In this document: positions 47,432 to 56,892 of the stretch, piece by piece
Layout: each line of letters begins with the position of its first letter
How positions within the stretch are numbered: position 1 is the stretch's first letter
DNA from: Colwellia sp.
GTDB taxonomy: Bacteria > Pseudomonadota > Gammaproteobacteria > Enterobacterales > Alteromonadaceae
Reading direction: 5' to 3'
Length of the DNA: 64,000 bases
Assembly (NCBI GenBank): GCA_013215465.1
Contig: JABSOW010000022.1
Span: 3,138 to 67,137, forward strand
Translations under genes and position numbers: made by a program
The notes under the pieces: generated by a model
The model's input: the letters and a program-made list of their open reading frames with translations, nothing else
What the model was told of the DNA's origin: nothing
Database searches by the model: none

Positions 47432-47632
47432 AAGATCCTTATTTACGATAAAAATTAAATGTGCCCCGGCAACTTACTCAGCAACTCATTGATCACGTCA
47501 CCATCAATTTTTTTGTCAAAGAGCCATTGTATTTCAGTTTGAATTCAACCCCGATATTTCGCAAGAACATTGCTAGCATGACTCTTTGTCAATTTTCCCT
47601 ATTCCTGATTATTCTACCTAGGTAAGAAATAA

Positions 47633-47658
47633 AATGGCCCACAATAAAGTAGGCCATT
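47633..47658 (-). terminator. Rho-independent terminator of rppH
   Basis: The stem AATGGCC/GGCCATT with further CC-AC/GT-GG pairing, followed on the minus strand by TTTTATTT. It lies 22 nt after the rppH stop codon. Confidence 0.75.
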
Positions 47659-47679
47659 AAAAACAAATCATAGTAATAA

Positions 47680-48219
47680 TTAAGCGCTGCGTTCTTTCCG
47701 ATTTGGCCTATGATTAGGGCGTCTATCGTGTCGCTTTTCATAAGAAAAAGCTAATGCCGCTGAGGCAAATTCTTTCATTACTCGTCGATAAACATCGCGC
47801 TTAAATGACACAACTTGCCGAACTGGATACCAGTAACTGACCCAACGCCAATCATCAAATTCAGGATGAGAGGTATGAAGCAAATCAACTGAGGATTCAG
47901 CAGCGGTTAATTTTAATAAAAACCACTTCTGTTTCTGCCCAATACAAACAGGTTTACTGTCGTGTCTAATAAAACGTTTTGGTAATTTATATTTTAGCCA
48001 ATGTTTGGTTGAAGCAACAATTTTTACATGTTCAGGTCGTAAACCAACTTCTTCATGTAACTCTCGATACATGGTTTGCTCAGCCGTTTCCCCTTCATCA
48101 ACACCACCTTGTGGATATTGCCATGAGTGTTGCCCAAACCGCCTTGCCCAAAACACTTGTCCCCTGTCATTAATTATTACTATGCCGACGTTGGCTCGGT
48201 AGCCTTCGGCATCGATCAC
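47680..48219 (-). CDS. rppH: RNA pyrophosphohydrolase RppH
   Basis: A 179-residue Nudix hydrolase that removes pyrophosphate from 5'-triphosphate mRNA and triggers RNase E-dependent decay. The Nudix box [23 protein letters not shown] (residues 38-60) is perfect, and [14 protein letters not shown] and the C-terminal [16 protein letters not shown] match RppH. The basic tail ([15 protein letters not shown]) is common. It is divergent from mutH, as in E. coli. Confidence 0.95.
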   Translation of the reverse strand: MIDAEGYRANVGIVIINDRGQVFWARRFGQHSWQYPQGGVDEGETAEQTMYRELHEEVGLRPEHVKIVASTKHWLKYKLPKRFIRHDSKPVCIGQKQKWFLLKLTAAESSVDLLHTSHPEFDDWRWVSYWYPVRQVVSFKRDVYRRVMKEFASAALAFSYEKRHDRRPNHRPNRKERSA

Positions 48220-48353
48220 AGGAACTCCTGAAAACTAAAAAATACTTATATAGATTCAACCATATTAACGGCTAGTGAGCAAATGATTACTTTGATTTTT
48301 TACGCTATTCACCAGATAATACCCTATCACTTAAATAGCTTTCCTTTTAACAG

Positions 48354-49049
48354 ATGATAAATATTCCTTCTTCTGAACAAGAACTACTTGAAAGAGTACA
48401 ACGCTTAGCTGGTTTAACCCTAGCAGAGGTCGCCAATGAAGCAGGTATTGAAATACCGAAAGATTTAAAGCGAAATAAAGGTTGGGTGGGGTTATTACTA
48501 GAGCACGTACTTGGCGCTAGTGCAGGTTCTAGACCAGAGCCAGACTTCCCCCATTTAGGCATAGAATTAAAAACATTACCAATAAACAACCAAGGTAAGC
48601 CCCTGGAAACCACCTTCGTTAGCGTTGCACCATTGGTCGGTTTAGTGGGTGTTAACTGGAAAAACAGCTGGATTAGAAAAAAATTATCTCGAGTATTGTG
48701 GGTACCCATTATCTGTGAAGATCTTAACAACAAGGTCAATGAAAAAAAAATCCCCTTGGCAGAGCGGCAAATTGGCAGTGCTTTTATTTGGTCTCCATCA
48801 GTAGAAGAAGAGCATTTATTAGCCATGGACTGGCAAGAACTTACCGACATGATCACGTTAGGTAACGTTGAAAAAATTCATGGAAAACACGGTCAAGTAC
48901 TACAACTTAGACCTAAAGCCGCTAATAGTAAGGCAAAAACTCAAGCATTTGATCGCCACGGAAAACCTTTTATGACCTTACCTCGTGGCTTTTATTTGAA
49001 AATACCTTTCACTCAAATGATATTAAACAAGCATTTACGTATTAATTAA
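48354..49049 (+). CDS. mutH: DNA mismatch repair endonuclease MutH
   Basis: A 231-residue nicking enzyme that cuts the unmethylated strand at hemimethylated GATC when activated by MutS-MutL. The catalytic residues D64, E71 and K73 are seen in [14 protein letters not shown], with the GSRPEPD approach. [11 protein letters not shown] and PRGFYLK(I)PFTQMIL are conserved. Presence implies a Dam-directed repair system in the organism. Divergent from rppH. Confidence 0.95.
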   Translation: MINIPSSEQELLERVQRLAGLTLAEVANEAGIEIPKDLKRNKGWVGLLLEHVLGASAGSRPEPDFPHLGIELKTLPINNQGKPLETTFVSVAPLVGLVGVNWKNSWIRKKLSRVLWVPIICEDLNNKVNEKKIPLAERQIGSAFIWSPSVEEEHLLAMDWQELTDMITLGNVEKIHGKHGQVLQLRPKAANSKAKTQAFDRHGKPFMTLPRGFYLKIPFTQMILNKHLRIN

Positions 49050-49171
49050 CATTTTAAGTTGTATTTAGTTGCACTTAAGTCATTTGAACCGTACAGTAAA
49101 ACCATTTTAACCGTACAGTAAAGTACATTTGTTAAGTAATGTTTAAAAGGTAGCATGGTGAAGTAGCAACT

Positions 49172-50611
49172 ATGAAGTTTATTAAAAAATTTGACCAGTA
49201 TATTACTGCAATTTTCATTATCACTATAATTGTCATAATAGCAACCTCTTACTTTACCTTTAAAGAGTTTTTTAACGCCAGCCATCAAAAACAGCAAGAA
49301 GTTGTAATGCCATTATTTTCATTAATCAATAGTGAGATAATTAGGCCATTAACCGTTTCTCAATACATGGCAAGCGATCCTTTTTTACTTGATTACATTG
49401 AGCAAGAAAAAATCGATAATGAGGTTATTTTTAATTATATAACCAGCGTTTCAAGTCAATTCAATACTCTGTCATTTATTGCCATTGAAAAACACCTACT
49501 ACTCATTGACTCAAATAATAAAACTACAAATTTATCTGGCAAAGAGGCTGAATGGTACCATCGCTTAAAGGCTATCAATAAAAAAGAATTCACCGACTTT
49601 GGTGATGCAAATAATCCACACTTATTTTTTGATGTTAAGATGTTTAATAAACAGCAAAAATTTCTCGGTTTTATCGGTTTAGCGATAGATTTAGATCACT
49701 TTGCTAATAAATTTGCCAAATTTAAACAAGACTATGGTTTTAAATTGTATTTTGTTGATAACAATAACGATATAACCCTTAGTTCTGAGCAAATAATGCA
49801 AACGATGAGCCATCATCGAAAAGATGTCGTTACCAACATCACTGAATTGCCTTGGTATCAACAATATCAAAGTGAATATAAAGCTAACAACGATAACAGC
49901 CAGTACTTCTTTGACTATTCAAGTAATGAATTAATTATTTCACAAATGCCATTAAAAGAGCTTAATTGGCGAGTTTTTATTATTGCCCCGCCAATAACAG
50001 AGCAAAGTGTATACTGGCAATTATTCATGCAAAATCTTATTATTTTTTTATTAGTTTCATTAGCGTTATATAGTTTATTTACCCTATGCATCAATAATTT
50101 CAGATCAGACCTAGTCAAAGGTTCTGAAACAGATTATTTAACTCAATTACCAAATAGAAACTTCATTCATTGGAAGTATTCTCAATTAAATAAAAAACAT
50201 GATCATGTCAGTGTGGTGGTTGCTGACATTGATAACTTTAAAATACTTAATGATAGTTACGGTCATTTGTTCGGTGATGAGGTATTAAAGGTCATCGCAA
50301 CAAAACTGAGTGAAAACTTAAGAGCCATTGACTTAGCTGGTCGTTGGGGCGGAGAAGAGTTCATTTTGATATTACCTGATACTACTGCAGAGCAAGCACA
50401 AGAAATAATAAATAGAATTAGGAAGAACATCGCTAATACCCCTTTTACCCCTTTATCTACCAGCAAAGAATTTAATGTTACCGTGAGTTTTGGTATTAGT
50501 GATAGTAACTTGACCGGTATACCCTTAGAAGAAATATTCGCGAAGGCAGATCAAGCTCTCTATAGTGCAAAAACTAATGGCAGAAACCAAGTGGTTGTAC
50601 ATTTGGACTAG
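49172..50611 (+). CDS. Membrane-bound diguanylate cyclase with periplasmic sensor
   Basis: A 479-residue protein: one helix at about residues 12-32, a periplasmic sensor of about 240 residues that resembles a Cache-like fold (IDSNNKTTNLSG, LGFIGLAIDLDHF), a second helix (about 285-308) and a GGDEF domain. The active motif GGEEF is at 393-397 and an intact allosteric I-site RAID at 384-387, so it should make c-di-GMP with product inhibition. The sensed ligand is unknown. It follows mutH by 122 nt. Its 3' end overlaps the convergent mutarotase gene by 38 nt. Confidence 0.88.
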   Translation: MKFIKKFDQYITAIFIITIIVIIATSYFTFKEFFNASHQKQQEVVMPLFSLINSEIIRPLTVSQYMASDPFLLDYIEQEKIDNEVIFNYITSVSSQFNTLSFIAIEKHLLLIDSNNKTTNLSGKEAEWYHRLKAINKKEFTDFGDANNPHLFFDVKMFNKQQKFLGFIGLAIDLDHFANKFAKFKQDYGFKLYFVDNNNDITLSSEQIMQTMSHHRKDVVTNITELPWYQQYQSEYKANNDNSQYFFDYSSNELIISQMPLKELNWRVFIIAPPITEQSVYWQLFMQNLIIFLLVSLALYSLFTLCINNFRSDLVKGSETDYLTQLPNRNFIHWKYSQLNKKHDHVSVVVADIDNFKILNDSYGHLFGDEVLKVIATKLSENLRAIDLAGRWGGEEFILILPDTTAEQAQEIINRIRKNIANTPFTPLSTSKEFNVTVSFGISDSNLTGIPLEEIFAKADQALYSAKTNGRNQVVVHLD

Positions 50612-51500
50612 TATGACTAGTGACAGTAACTTTTTGTGCCATAGTCAAACTTTTACCCGCGCCAAGCAATTGCATTTGCGTGTTTGCTGCTTCTAGGCAA
50701 ATAAATTCTTGTTCGCCGCTTTCATGAATATCAATCATATTATTTGCTAATTCAGCACCTGGATTCCAAAATACCCACTCTTTTGTGTTCGTTGTCTCCA
50801 GCTTTATAGTGCGTTGCCAGTAACTATCAACAACAGTCATTACTTCATTGCTATGATAAACCCTATCCACCGGGTCAACACCATTCGCTAATGGTGTTGC
50901 TAATGGTTGCGGCGCGTAAGCCTTGCCTGTTAACTTGTCATCAAAAGGAGCTTTGGCTAATTCAGCTATAGCAGTATTTTCCGGAGAACTAACCGATAGG
51001 TAGCTATGCAGTGCGCCCGTATAATAAGCATCACTTTCACTCAAGTTTGTCATGGTCAAAACTTGATTAAATGATTGTCCAAAAAAAAGTACTTGCGTTA
51101 ATCGACAAGCGAATGGCCACAAATTGCTCATACCTTGTCCTTGCCAACTTAAGCTTACTTCAACCCCCTGTTCATTAATGTCAATTTTATCTAGTTGCCA
51201 TAATTGACAACGGGCAAAACCATGGTTACCCACTTTATTTTCACTATCATTTGGGTGTACACCAAACCATGGCCAACAAAGAGGAATACCACCACGAATC
51301 GCTTTACCCTGCTCATAAGCTGAGTTTTTTGATAACCAAAAAACTTCTCTTTCCTCTGTCGGTTGCCAACTAAGTACCTGCCCACCATACAAGCTAATTT
51401 TCGCCTGAGTGAATTTATGATCAATAATTAACGCTGATAAACCTGAAGACAGTTCAACTTGTCGAACCTGACCATAATCATTTTTCGCTATTGGGGACAT
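50574..51500 (-). CDS. D-hexose-6-phosphate mutarotase (YeaD family)
   Basis: A 308-residue galactose-mutarotase-fold enzyme. The motifs AIRGGIPLCWPWFGVH, GFARCQLW, ALHSYLSV (with catalytic His) and EFICLEAANTQ (with catalytic Glu) match YeaD, which speeds anomer exchange of glucose-6-phosphate and similar sugars. The last 38 nt overlap the 3' end of the convergent diguanylate cyclase gene. The ribosome-binding site AAGGAGAAAT before the ATG is strong. Confidence 0.9.
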   Translation of the reverse strand: MSPIAKNDYGQVRQVELSSGLSALIIDHKFTQAKISLYGGQVLSWQPTEEREVFWLSKNSAYEQGKAIRGGIPLCWPWFGVHPNDSENKVGNHGFARCQLWQLDKIDINEQGVEVSLSWQGQGMSNLWPFACRLTQVLFFGQSFNQVLTMTNLSESDAYYTGALHSYLSVSSPENTAIAELAKAPFDDKLTGKAYAPQPLATPLANGVDPVDRVYHSNEVMTVVDSYWQRTIKLETTNTKEWVFWNPGAELANNMIDIHESGEQEFICLEAANTQMQLLGAGKSLTMAQKVTVTSHTSPNVQPLGFCH

Positions 51501-51569
51501 TATATTTCTCCTTGTTGTTAACCTTACCTTTAAGGCGTATTCTAAAAAAAAATAATGATGTTTGAAAGC

Positions 51570-52754
51570 TTAAAAGCTTTTACCAAGAGAGAGAAATACC
51601 GAACGTCTACCACCAGAAGCAAAACCAACACCAAAAACAGCAGGGCCAAAACTAGTATCTGTTCCTAAATATAAGCTAGCTGAAGTGATCATATCTCCAA
51701 CTTTTACTGACTCTGCTAACGTCCATACATTACCGGCTTCAGCACTTGTACCTAAATAGAGCGGCAAACTATCATCATCAAATAGCTCTCGACTTAAATC
51801 ATATTGATAAACCACAGCAATAAATACTTTATGAGAACCTATCAAAGCATCTTTTTGATAACCTGATAAATTTAAAAATCCGCCAAGCTCAGTCACATGA
51901 ACAGAAAAATCAGTTTTATTGTCTACTGTTGCTAATGAAGCGATAGCAACAAAAGCATGGCTTTTAAAACTTAACGCACCACGCCAATCAAAGGTAACTT
52001 CTACTGAGGTATCGTTGGGCGTAATACCGTCAAATTCTTGATAGTTTTCATTGCGCCAGAAAATATTAAAAGAAAACTTATTCCCTTGGGTTGGGAAATT
52101 AATACTATTTAAATTATCATAATCAAAAGATAAATACCCGCCTAACGAGTCATAATCTAACGACGTTTCTTCAATATTATTAAAGGATAATTCACCCTTT
52201 TCACTAATAAAACCGAATTCTACCGCACCGTTGTTAGCGTAGTTATAACCTACACTAACATTTGCTTTAAAATATTCATTGCTCAGCTCTGCTCGCTCTG
52301 TCGTTCGTTCCCATTTATCTTGCGAATACTCAATTCTTGCCCGGGAAAAATAATGCTGATTTTCCACCAACGGCTGATAAAACTCGCTCGCTAACATAAA
52401 CTCCCAGCCTAATTTTGCTTCATTAAGCCATTTACCACCATAACGGCTGATATTGTTTTGGCTATAAGCAAAATCTAAAGCAATAATTGTTCGATAAGAA
52501 AAGTCAGTTTGTAAATCAAACCCAAAATTTAAATAATCTGGCCCCCAAGATTTTTCTTGTGTGGTAACGAGCAATTTTCGTCCATTAGGTAAATCAACAA
52601 ACTCAGCATCAACATGCTCAAATTCATTTAACGCATACACGCTATTAATAGCCAATTGTAATTGTTCTTTCGTTACCACTTCACCAATGGTTATAGCAAA
52701 TTTTCCCTTAATAACAGTCGTACTAACTTGTGAGTTATTTTGGTATTCAATATC
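51570..52754 (-). pseudogene. POTRA plus Omp85 barrel part of a frameshifted patatin (PlpD-like) gene
   Basis: This frame is the direct continuation of the patatin gene. From about 52754 it reads DIEYQNNSQVSTTVIKGKF, GEVVTKEQLQLAINSVYALNEFEHVDAEFV (a POTRA domain), then a 16-strand Omp85-like barrel ending SVFLSLGKSF with the outer membrane C-terminal Phe. The first Met inside (52679) lies within the POTRA domain and has no good ribosome-binding site, so it is not an independent start. With the upstream part, the product would be about 740 residues, the size of PlpD-type patatin autotransporters (type Vd). See the finding on the shift site. Confidence 0.8.
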
Positions 52755-53791
52755 AAAACAGGGCGGGTAATACCATCAAACCAAACACGTTTTTTTCGTT
52801 GCTTTTCTTGCTGGTATTCATAGTATTCTTGTTGACTCACAGACAATAATGTTAGCTTATCTTGCGCAAGTAAAGCCGACTCAACACCTAAAGTGAGTGC
52901 TTCGGGCATCACAGTAAAATCAGTTGTGCTTAAATTATCAATTTTTGGACGAATTAAAACATCCCCCGTTGATATATATTTCATTTGGACCAGTGTAGTG
53001 TTATTCGTTAAGATCGTTGATAGCTGATTAAAAACATCAATAGTATCGTTAATACCGGCTTTGGTTAGCAAAGGTGAACCAATATCTACCGCGATAACAA
53101 TATCGGCTCCCATCGCTTTTACCACATCTATAGGCATATTATTAGCAATGCCACCATCAACTAATAACTGACCATCTATTATCACGGGTTCAACCACTCC
53201 GGGTACTGCAGTAGAGGCCCTCATGGCTTTAGTAATACTTCCTTGTTTAATCACTACCGCTTTTGCTGTCGCTAAGTTAGCCGCAATGGCTCGGTAGGGA
53301 ATAGCTAAGTCATCAAAGCTGTCAATCTTAGCCACTACATCGGTAGATAATTTTAGTAAATTACCCGCCGATTGCCCTAATAACAAACCACTTGGTGCTT
53401 TAAGTTGACCATCGCTATAGCCAAGCCGAAAAGACATATTATATTGATCTCTATGGTTTTTATCCTTTAATGATAGTAGCTCTCGCGGTATAAAATCAGA
53501 ATAGCTTTCATCCCAAGGCAGGTTAAGCATAATTTTTTCAATCTGATCCGCTTGATAACCTAACGCATATAAACCACCAACATAAGCGCCAATACTCGTA
53601 CCAGCCACATAATCAATAGGAATATTATACTGTTCAAGTACTTTTAACACACCAATATGTGCAGCACCTTTAGCGCCGCCGCCACTAAGTACTAAGCCAA
53701 TTTTAGGGCGTTCTTTTGTTACTTCTTCCGCATTAACAACACAAAGTGAACAAAAGGAGAAAAGTATAATTAATAATGAAATTAAGCGCAT
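52691..53791 (-). pseudogene. Patatin-like phospholipase part of a frameshifted PlpD-like gene
   Basis: 366 residues as read: signal peptide (about 1-21), then a patatin lipase domain with the oxyanion loop SGGGAKGAAH, the nucleophile Ser66 in GTSIG and catalytic Asp212 in DGG. The frame leaves the family at about residue 345 (KKRVWFDGITRP, then a nonsense tail and stop). The other frame resumes with DIEYQNN. The change is one base short at a run of four A/T (52755-52758). The lipase catalytic dyad is intact, but without its barrel the enzyme could not reach the cell surface. Confidence 0.82.
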
Positions 53792-53856
53792 AAGTCAAAA
53801 GCATAAGTCATTGTGGTAGCGATCTTACAAGGTTAGCTTATCAATACCACCATTAA

Positions 53857-53901
53857 TACCAAATGAAATAATGAATGATCAATTCATTATTTCAATTGGT
53901 A
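53857..53901. repeat. Long imperfect palindrome of the TACCAAATGAAAT type
   Basis: Two 20-nt arms with one mismatch (TACCAAATGAAAT... against ...ATTTCAATTGGTA) are separated by 5 nt, in the 166-nt gap upstream of the patatin gene and after the amidohydrolase. There is no T-tract. A short relative is present at 61657-61676. Confidence 0.7.
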
Positions 53902-53957
53902 TAATTTACTCTGCAAAGTGTATTTAGTTATTTTTAAATGAAATATAGCTCTATCTA

Positions 53958-55280
53958 CTAATTTGAATAGGCTCTTGGCATATTAGTTTGCTTAGTATAT
54001 CGATTACGTAAAGCATCTTGACGTGATTGCGTAGAGACAGATTTACCGTTAATCCACATTAAATCAACTTTTGAGCTTATTTCAAAAGGATCTGCACTCC
54101 ATAGCACTAAATCTGCATTTTTACCTGCGACTATTCTACCGGTATTAAGCTTAAAGACATCAGCTACATTGGCAGTTAGTGCTAAAAAAGCATCTGTTTT
54201 AGATAAACCATTTGCTACCGCTATACCTGCGTCAAATCTTAACTGATTGATATTATGACTATCACCTTTGGTCATTAACATGAGCTTCACGCCTGCTTTA
54301 GCTAAAATAGCCATATTAGTTAACGAGCCATGTAATGAATCGAAACTGCTTGGTAGGTTATCAACAGAGCTTAATATCACTGGCACATTCGCATCAGCGA
54401 TTTCATCCGCTACCAGCACAGCATCACTGGCACCAACTAAAATCAAATCAATTGCGTACTTTTTCTTTAATGCTAATAAAGCCAGTAAATCTGTTGCTCT
54501 GTCAGCATAAGCTAACAAAGGTTTTTCACCTGCTAACAAGGCGTTAATTACTTGCTCTTTACGTTTTAACGCTGGTGCTTCTTCATCTTTTTTATTTTTT
54601 TTCTGCCCATTTTTTTTTGCTGATTTTTTGATAGCATCGGCAAATTTATTATCAAGTAATTGTAATTTTTGCGCTCTAGAGCCTTTATTTTCACTACCTA
54701 AATAAATAAGTACTGCATTTTTTTTTGCGATAATACTATTAAATTCACCAGATAAATTGACCGCAAACGTTTGCCCAGCAAATAGCCCTTCACCACTTTC
54801 TGGCGCAACAATATTATTGGTAATTCCACCTTTACGAGCATAAGGGATTAAGGTTGATTTAGGGTTAAAAGCCAAACTAGCATCAAAGGTAATATCTGCT
54901 TTTTCATCACTGCCATCACGAGTTCTAGCCACGGCACCAACTTCAACTAAACCTAATGAATTCATGCTAGCAATAAACCCTGGCGTTAAAATTCGACCTT
55001 TGGCATCAAGTATTTCATCGGTGTCAAACTGTTCAGGCGCATCACCTGCCGCATAAACGGCCAAAATTTTACCTTCATCCATGACAACCGTTGCTTGTTC
55101 TAAGATACCTTGGCTCGCTACCGTATATACAGTAGCATTGGTGATCGCAATACTTTTGGCATTAACCGCATTAGGAAGAAATGCTAGGGTGAGTGCTAAC
55201 ATTAATACTAAAGTTAGTACTGGGGTAATAACAAAAGTAGATAATTTAAATTGCTTTAACGTAAATGGATTCAATTGCAT
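53958..55280 (-). CDS. Exported amidohydrolase-like protein lacking the HxH metal motif
   Basis: A 440-residue protein with a signal peptide (about 1-41, ending VNA) and the amidohydrolase fold: an N-terminal composite beta-sheet domain (AITNATVYTVASQGILEQATVVMDEGKI), the LTPGFI junction and a C-terminal NTGRIVAGKNADLVLWSADPF. The metal-binding HxH that should follow LTPGFI is replaced by ASMNSLGL, and the later His ligands are not apparent. A Lys-rich insert (about residues 213-230) is present. It probably does not bind metal in the usual way. It starts 11 nt after its catalytic-looking paralog, so the two may form a complex. Confidence 0.82.
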   Translation of the reverse strand: MQLNPFTLKQFKLSTFVITPVLTLVLMLALTLAFLPNAVNAKSIAITNATVYTVASQGILEQATVVMDEGKILAVYAAGDAPEQFDTDEILDAKGRILTPGFIASMNSLGLVEVGAVARTRDGSDEKADITFDASLAFNPKSTLIPYARKGGITNNIVAPESGEGLFAGQTFAVNLSGEFNSIIAKKNAVLIYLGSENKGSRAQKLQLLDNKFADAIKKSAKKNGQKKNKKDEEAPALKRKEQVINALLAGEKPLLAYADRATDLLALLALKKKYAIDLILVGASDAVLVADEIADANVPVILSSVDNLPSSFDSLHGSLTNMAILAKAGVKLMLMTKGDSHNINQLRFDAGIAVANGLSKTDAFLALTANVADVFKLNTGRIVAGKNADLVLWSADPFEISSKVDLMWINGKSVSTQSRQDALRNRYTKQTNMPRAYSN

Positions 55281-55291
55281 TTTGGTATTCC

Positions 55292-56680
55292 CTACTCTTG
55301 CCCTAAAAGAAAGTCACTTTTCGCTTGATATTTTTCATCAAAACGATCATAAACCTTGGCGCCATCAATAAATACTTGCTCAGCTTGCGCGTAAACACTA
55401 AAAGGATTTGCACTCCATAACACCACATCAGCATTCTTTCCTACTTCTAAAGTACCAGTTTTATCATTTATCCCTAATGATTTTGCCGCATTAGCCGTAA
55501 TCCACGTTATTGCCTGTTCAACTTTTAAATTAAAACCATTATCGTTAGCACGGTATAAAACCTTCGCTGCTTCTTGGTTTAGCCGCTGAATAGTAGTGCT
55601 TGAATCAGAGTGGACGATGGCACAAGAGTTTTTCACTGCATCAACAATAGCAACATTCTCTTCAACCATATCATAAGCCTCCATTTTAAAGCCCCACCAG
55701 TCTGGCCACATAGCAACACAGTTGCCATTTTGCGCTAATTCATCGGCAATTTTATAGGCTTCAATACCGTGATGAAAAGTACCCGAGTGGTAATTAAATT
55801 CTTTCCCTAAATCTATCATCACCGCCATTTCTTCAGCTTTATAACAATGATTATGAATTAATATTTCACCTGCTAAAACGCCCATTAAGGTATCTAATTC
55901 TAAGTCACGTTTAGGGGCTTGCGGATTTTCCCCCAAGGCATAGTCACTGTTATACTTATCCCAAGCTCGTTTATATTCAGTTGCCGCAAGCCATGCACTA
56001 CGATAACCGGCAACATTACCCATGCGCGTTGAAGGAAGTTGTTTTCTGCTACCATACACGCGTTTTGGGTTTTCACCACAAGCCATTTTTAAGCCGTAAG
56101 GGGCATCAATAAATTTCATCCCTTGCATTGTCTGGCTAGGAATATTACGTAAGGTTACTCCTCTACCACCAAATAAATTGGCTGAGCCCGGTAATATTTG
56201 TAAGGTAGTCACGCCACCAGCTCTAGCAGCTTGAAAACCAGGATCTTGTGGCCAAACACTGTGCTCAGCCCATACTTCAGCAGTATTAGGAGATGTCATT
56301 TCATTACCATCTGCATGAGATTCAACACCAGGACTTGGATAAACGCCAAGATGAGAATGAACATCAATTATTCCTGGTGTAAGCCACTTCCCTGTTGCAT
56401 CAACAATAACAGTATCAGTGGCAATGATACCTTTAGCCACTTGTTTTATTTTACCATCAACAATTAACACATCAGCATTATCAAGTCGCTCCCCTGTGCC
56501 CGTTAAAACAGTGGCATTAGTAAATAAAGTATTTTGTTGAGGTAGCGCTTGATAGGTACTTGGATAAGGGTTTTTATTAATGGTAACTTTAGCGTCTTGT
56601 TTTTCGTTAGGTAAACAAGCCGTTAAACTTAAAGACATCACCGTTATAATTAAGCTTAACTTAATTGATGTTTTATACAT
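55292..56680 (-). CDS. Exported amidohydrolase lipoprotein (imidazolonepropionase-like)
   Basis: A 462-residue lipoprotein with the lipobox SLTAC (Cys22) and an amidohydrolase domain. It has LTPGIIDVHSHLGVYPS with the HxH metal motif, further His in LIHNHCYKAEE and FNYHSGTFHHG, HSDSS near the C-terminal side of the barrel, and the closing GTLEVGKNADVVLWSANPF. The family cleaves cyclic amides and, in exported members, N-acylated amino acids or dipeptides. The substrate is unknown. The following gene is an HxH-less paralog. Confidence 0.87.
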   Translation of the reverse strand: MYKTSIKLSLIITVMSLSLTACLPNEKQDAKVTINKNPYPSTYQALPQQNTLFTNATVLTGTGERLDNADVLIVDGKIKQVAKGIIATDTVIVDATGKWLTPGIIDVHSHLGVYPSPGVESHADGNEMTSPNTAEVWAEHSVWPQDPGFQAARAGGVTTLQILPGSANLFGGRGVTLRNIPSQTMQGMKFIDAPYGLKMACGENPKRVYGSRKQLPSTRMGNVAGYRSAWLAATEYKRAWDKYNSDYALGENPQAPKRDLELDTLMGVLAGEILIHNHCYKAEEMAVMIDLGKEFNYHSGTFHHGIEAYKIADELAQNGNCVAMWPDWWGFKMEAYDMVEENVAIVDAVKNSCAIVHSDSSTTIQRLNQEAAKVLYRANDNGFNLKVEQAITWITANAAKSLGINDKTGTLEVGKNADVVLWSANPFSVYAQAEQVFIDGAKVYDRFDEKYQAKSDFLLGQE

Positions 56681-56892
56681 TGCTTTTCCTATGGTAAAAA
56701 CTGTATTTAAAACTGTTATTATTCATCTCAATTAAAAGAATAAACAGAATTGCTATAAGATCTAGTGTAGATCCAAAAATAATATAACGCTTTGTTTTCA
56801 ACAACAAGAATTAATTAACAATTTTTTAACAATTTAGACCAGTGGTGATAAAAACACCTTAATTTACACATACCTCAATAAAGGTGTCCATA

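Noticed and set aside
48347-48856. Open frame of 169 codons on the strand opposite mutH
   Set aside because: MutH motifs are intact on the plus strand; the antisense frame has no family resemblance and is a shadow of the mutH codon pattern.
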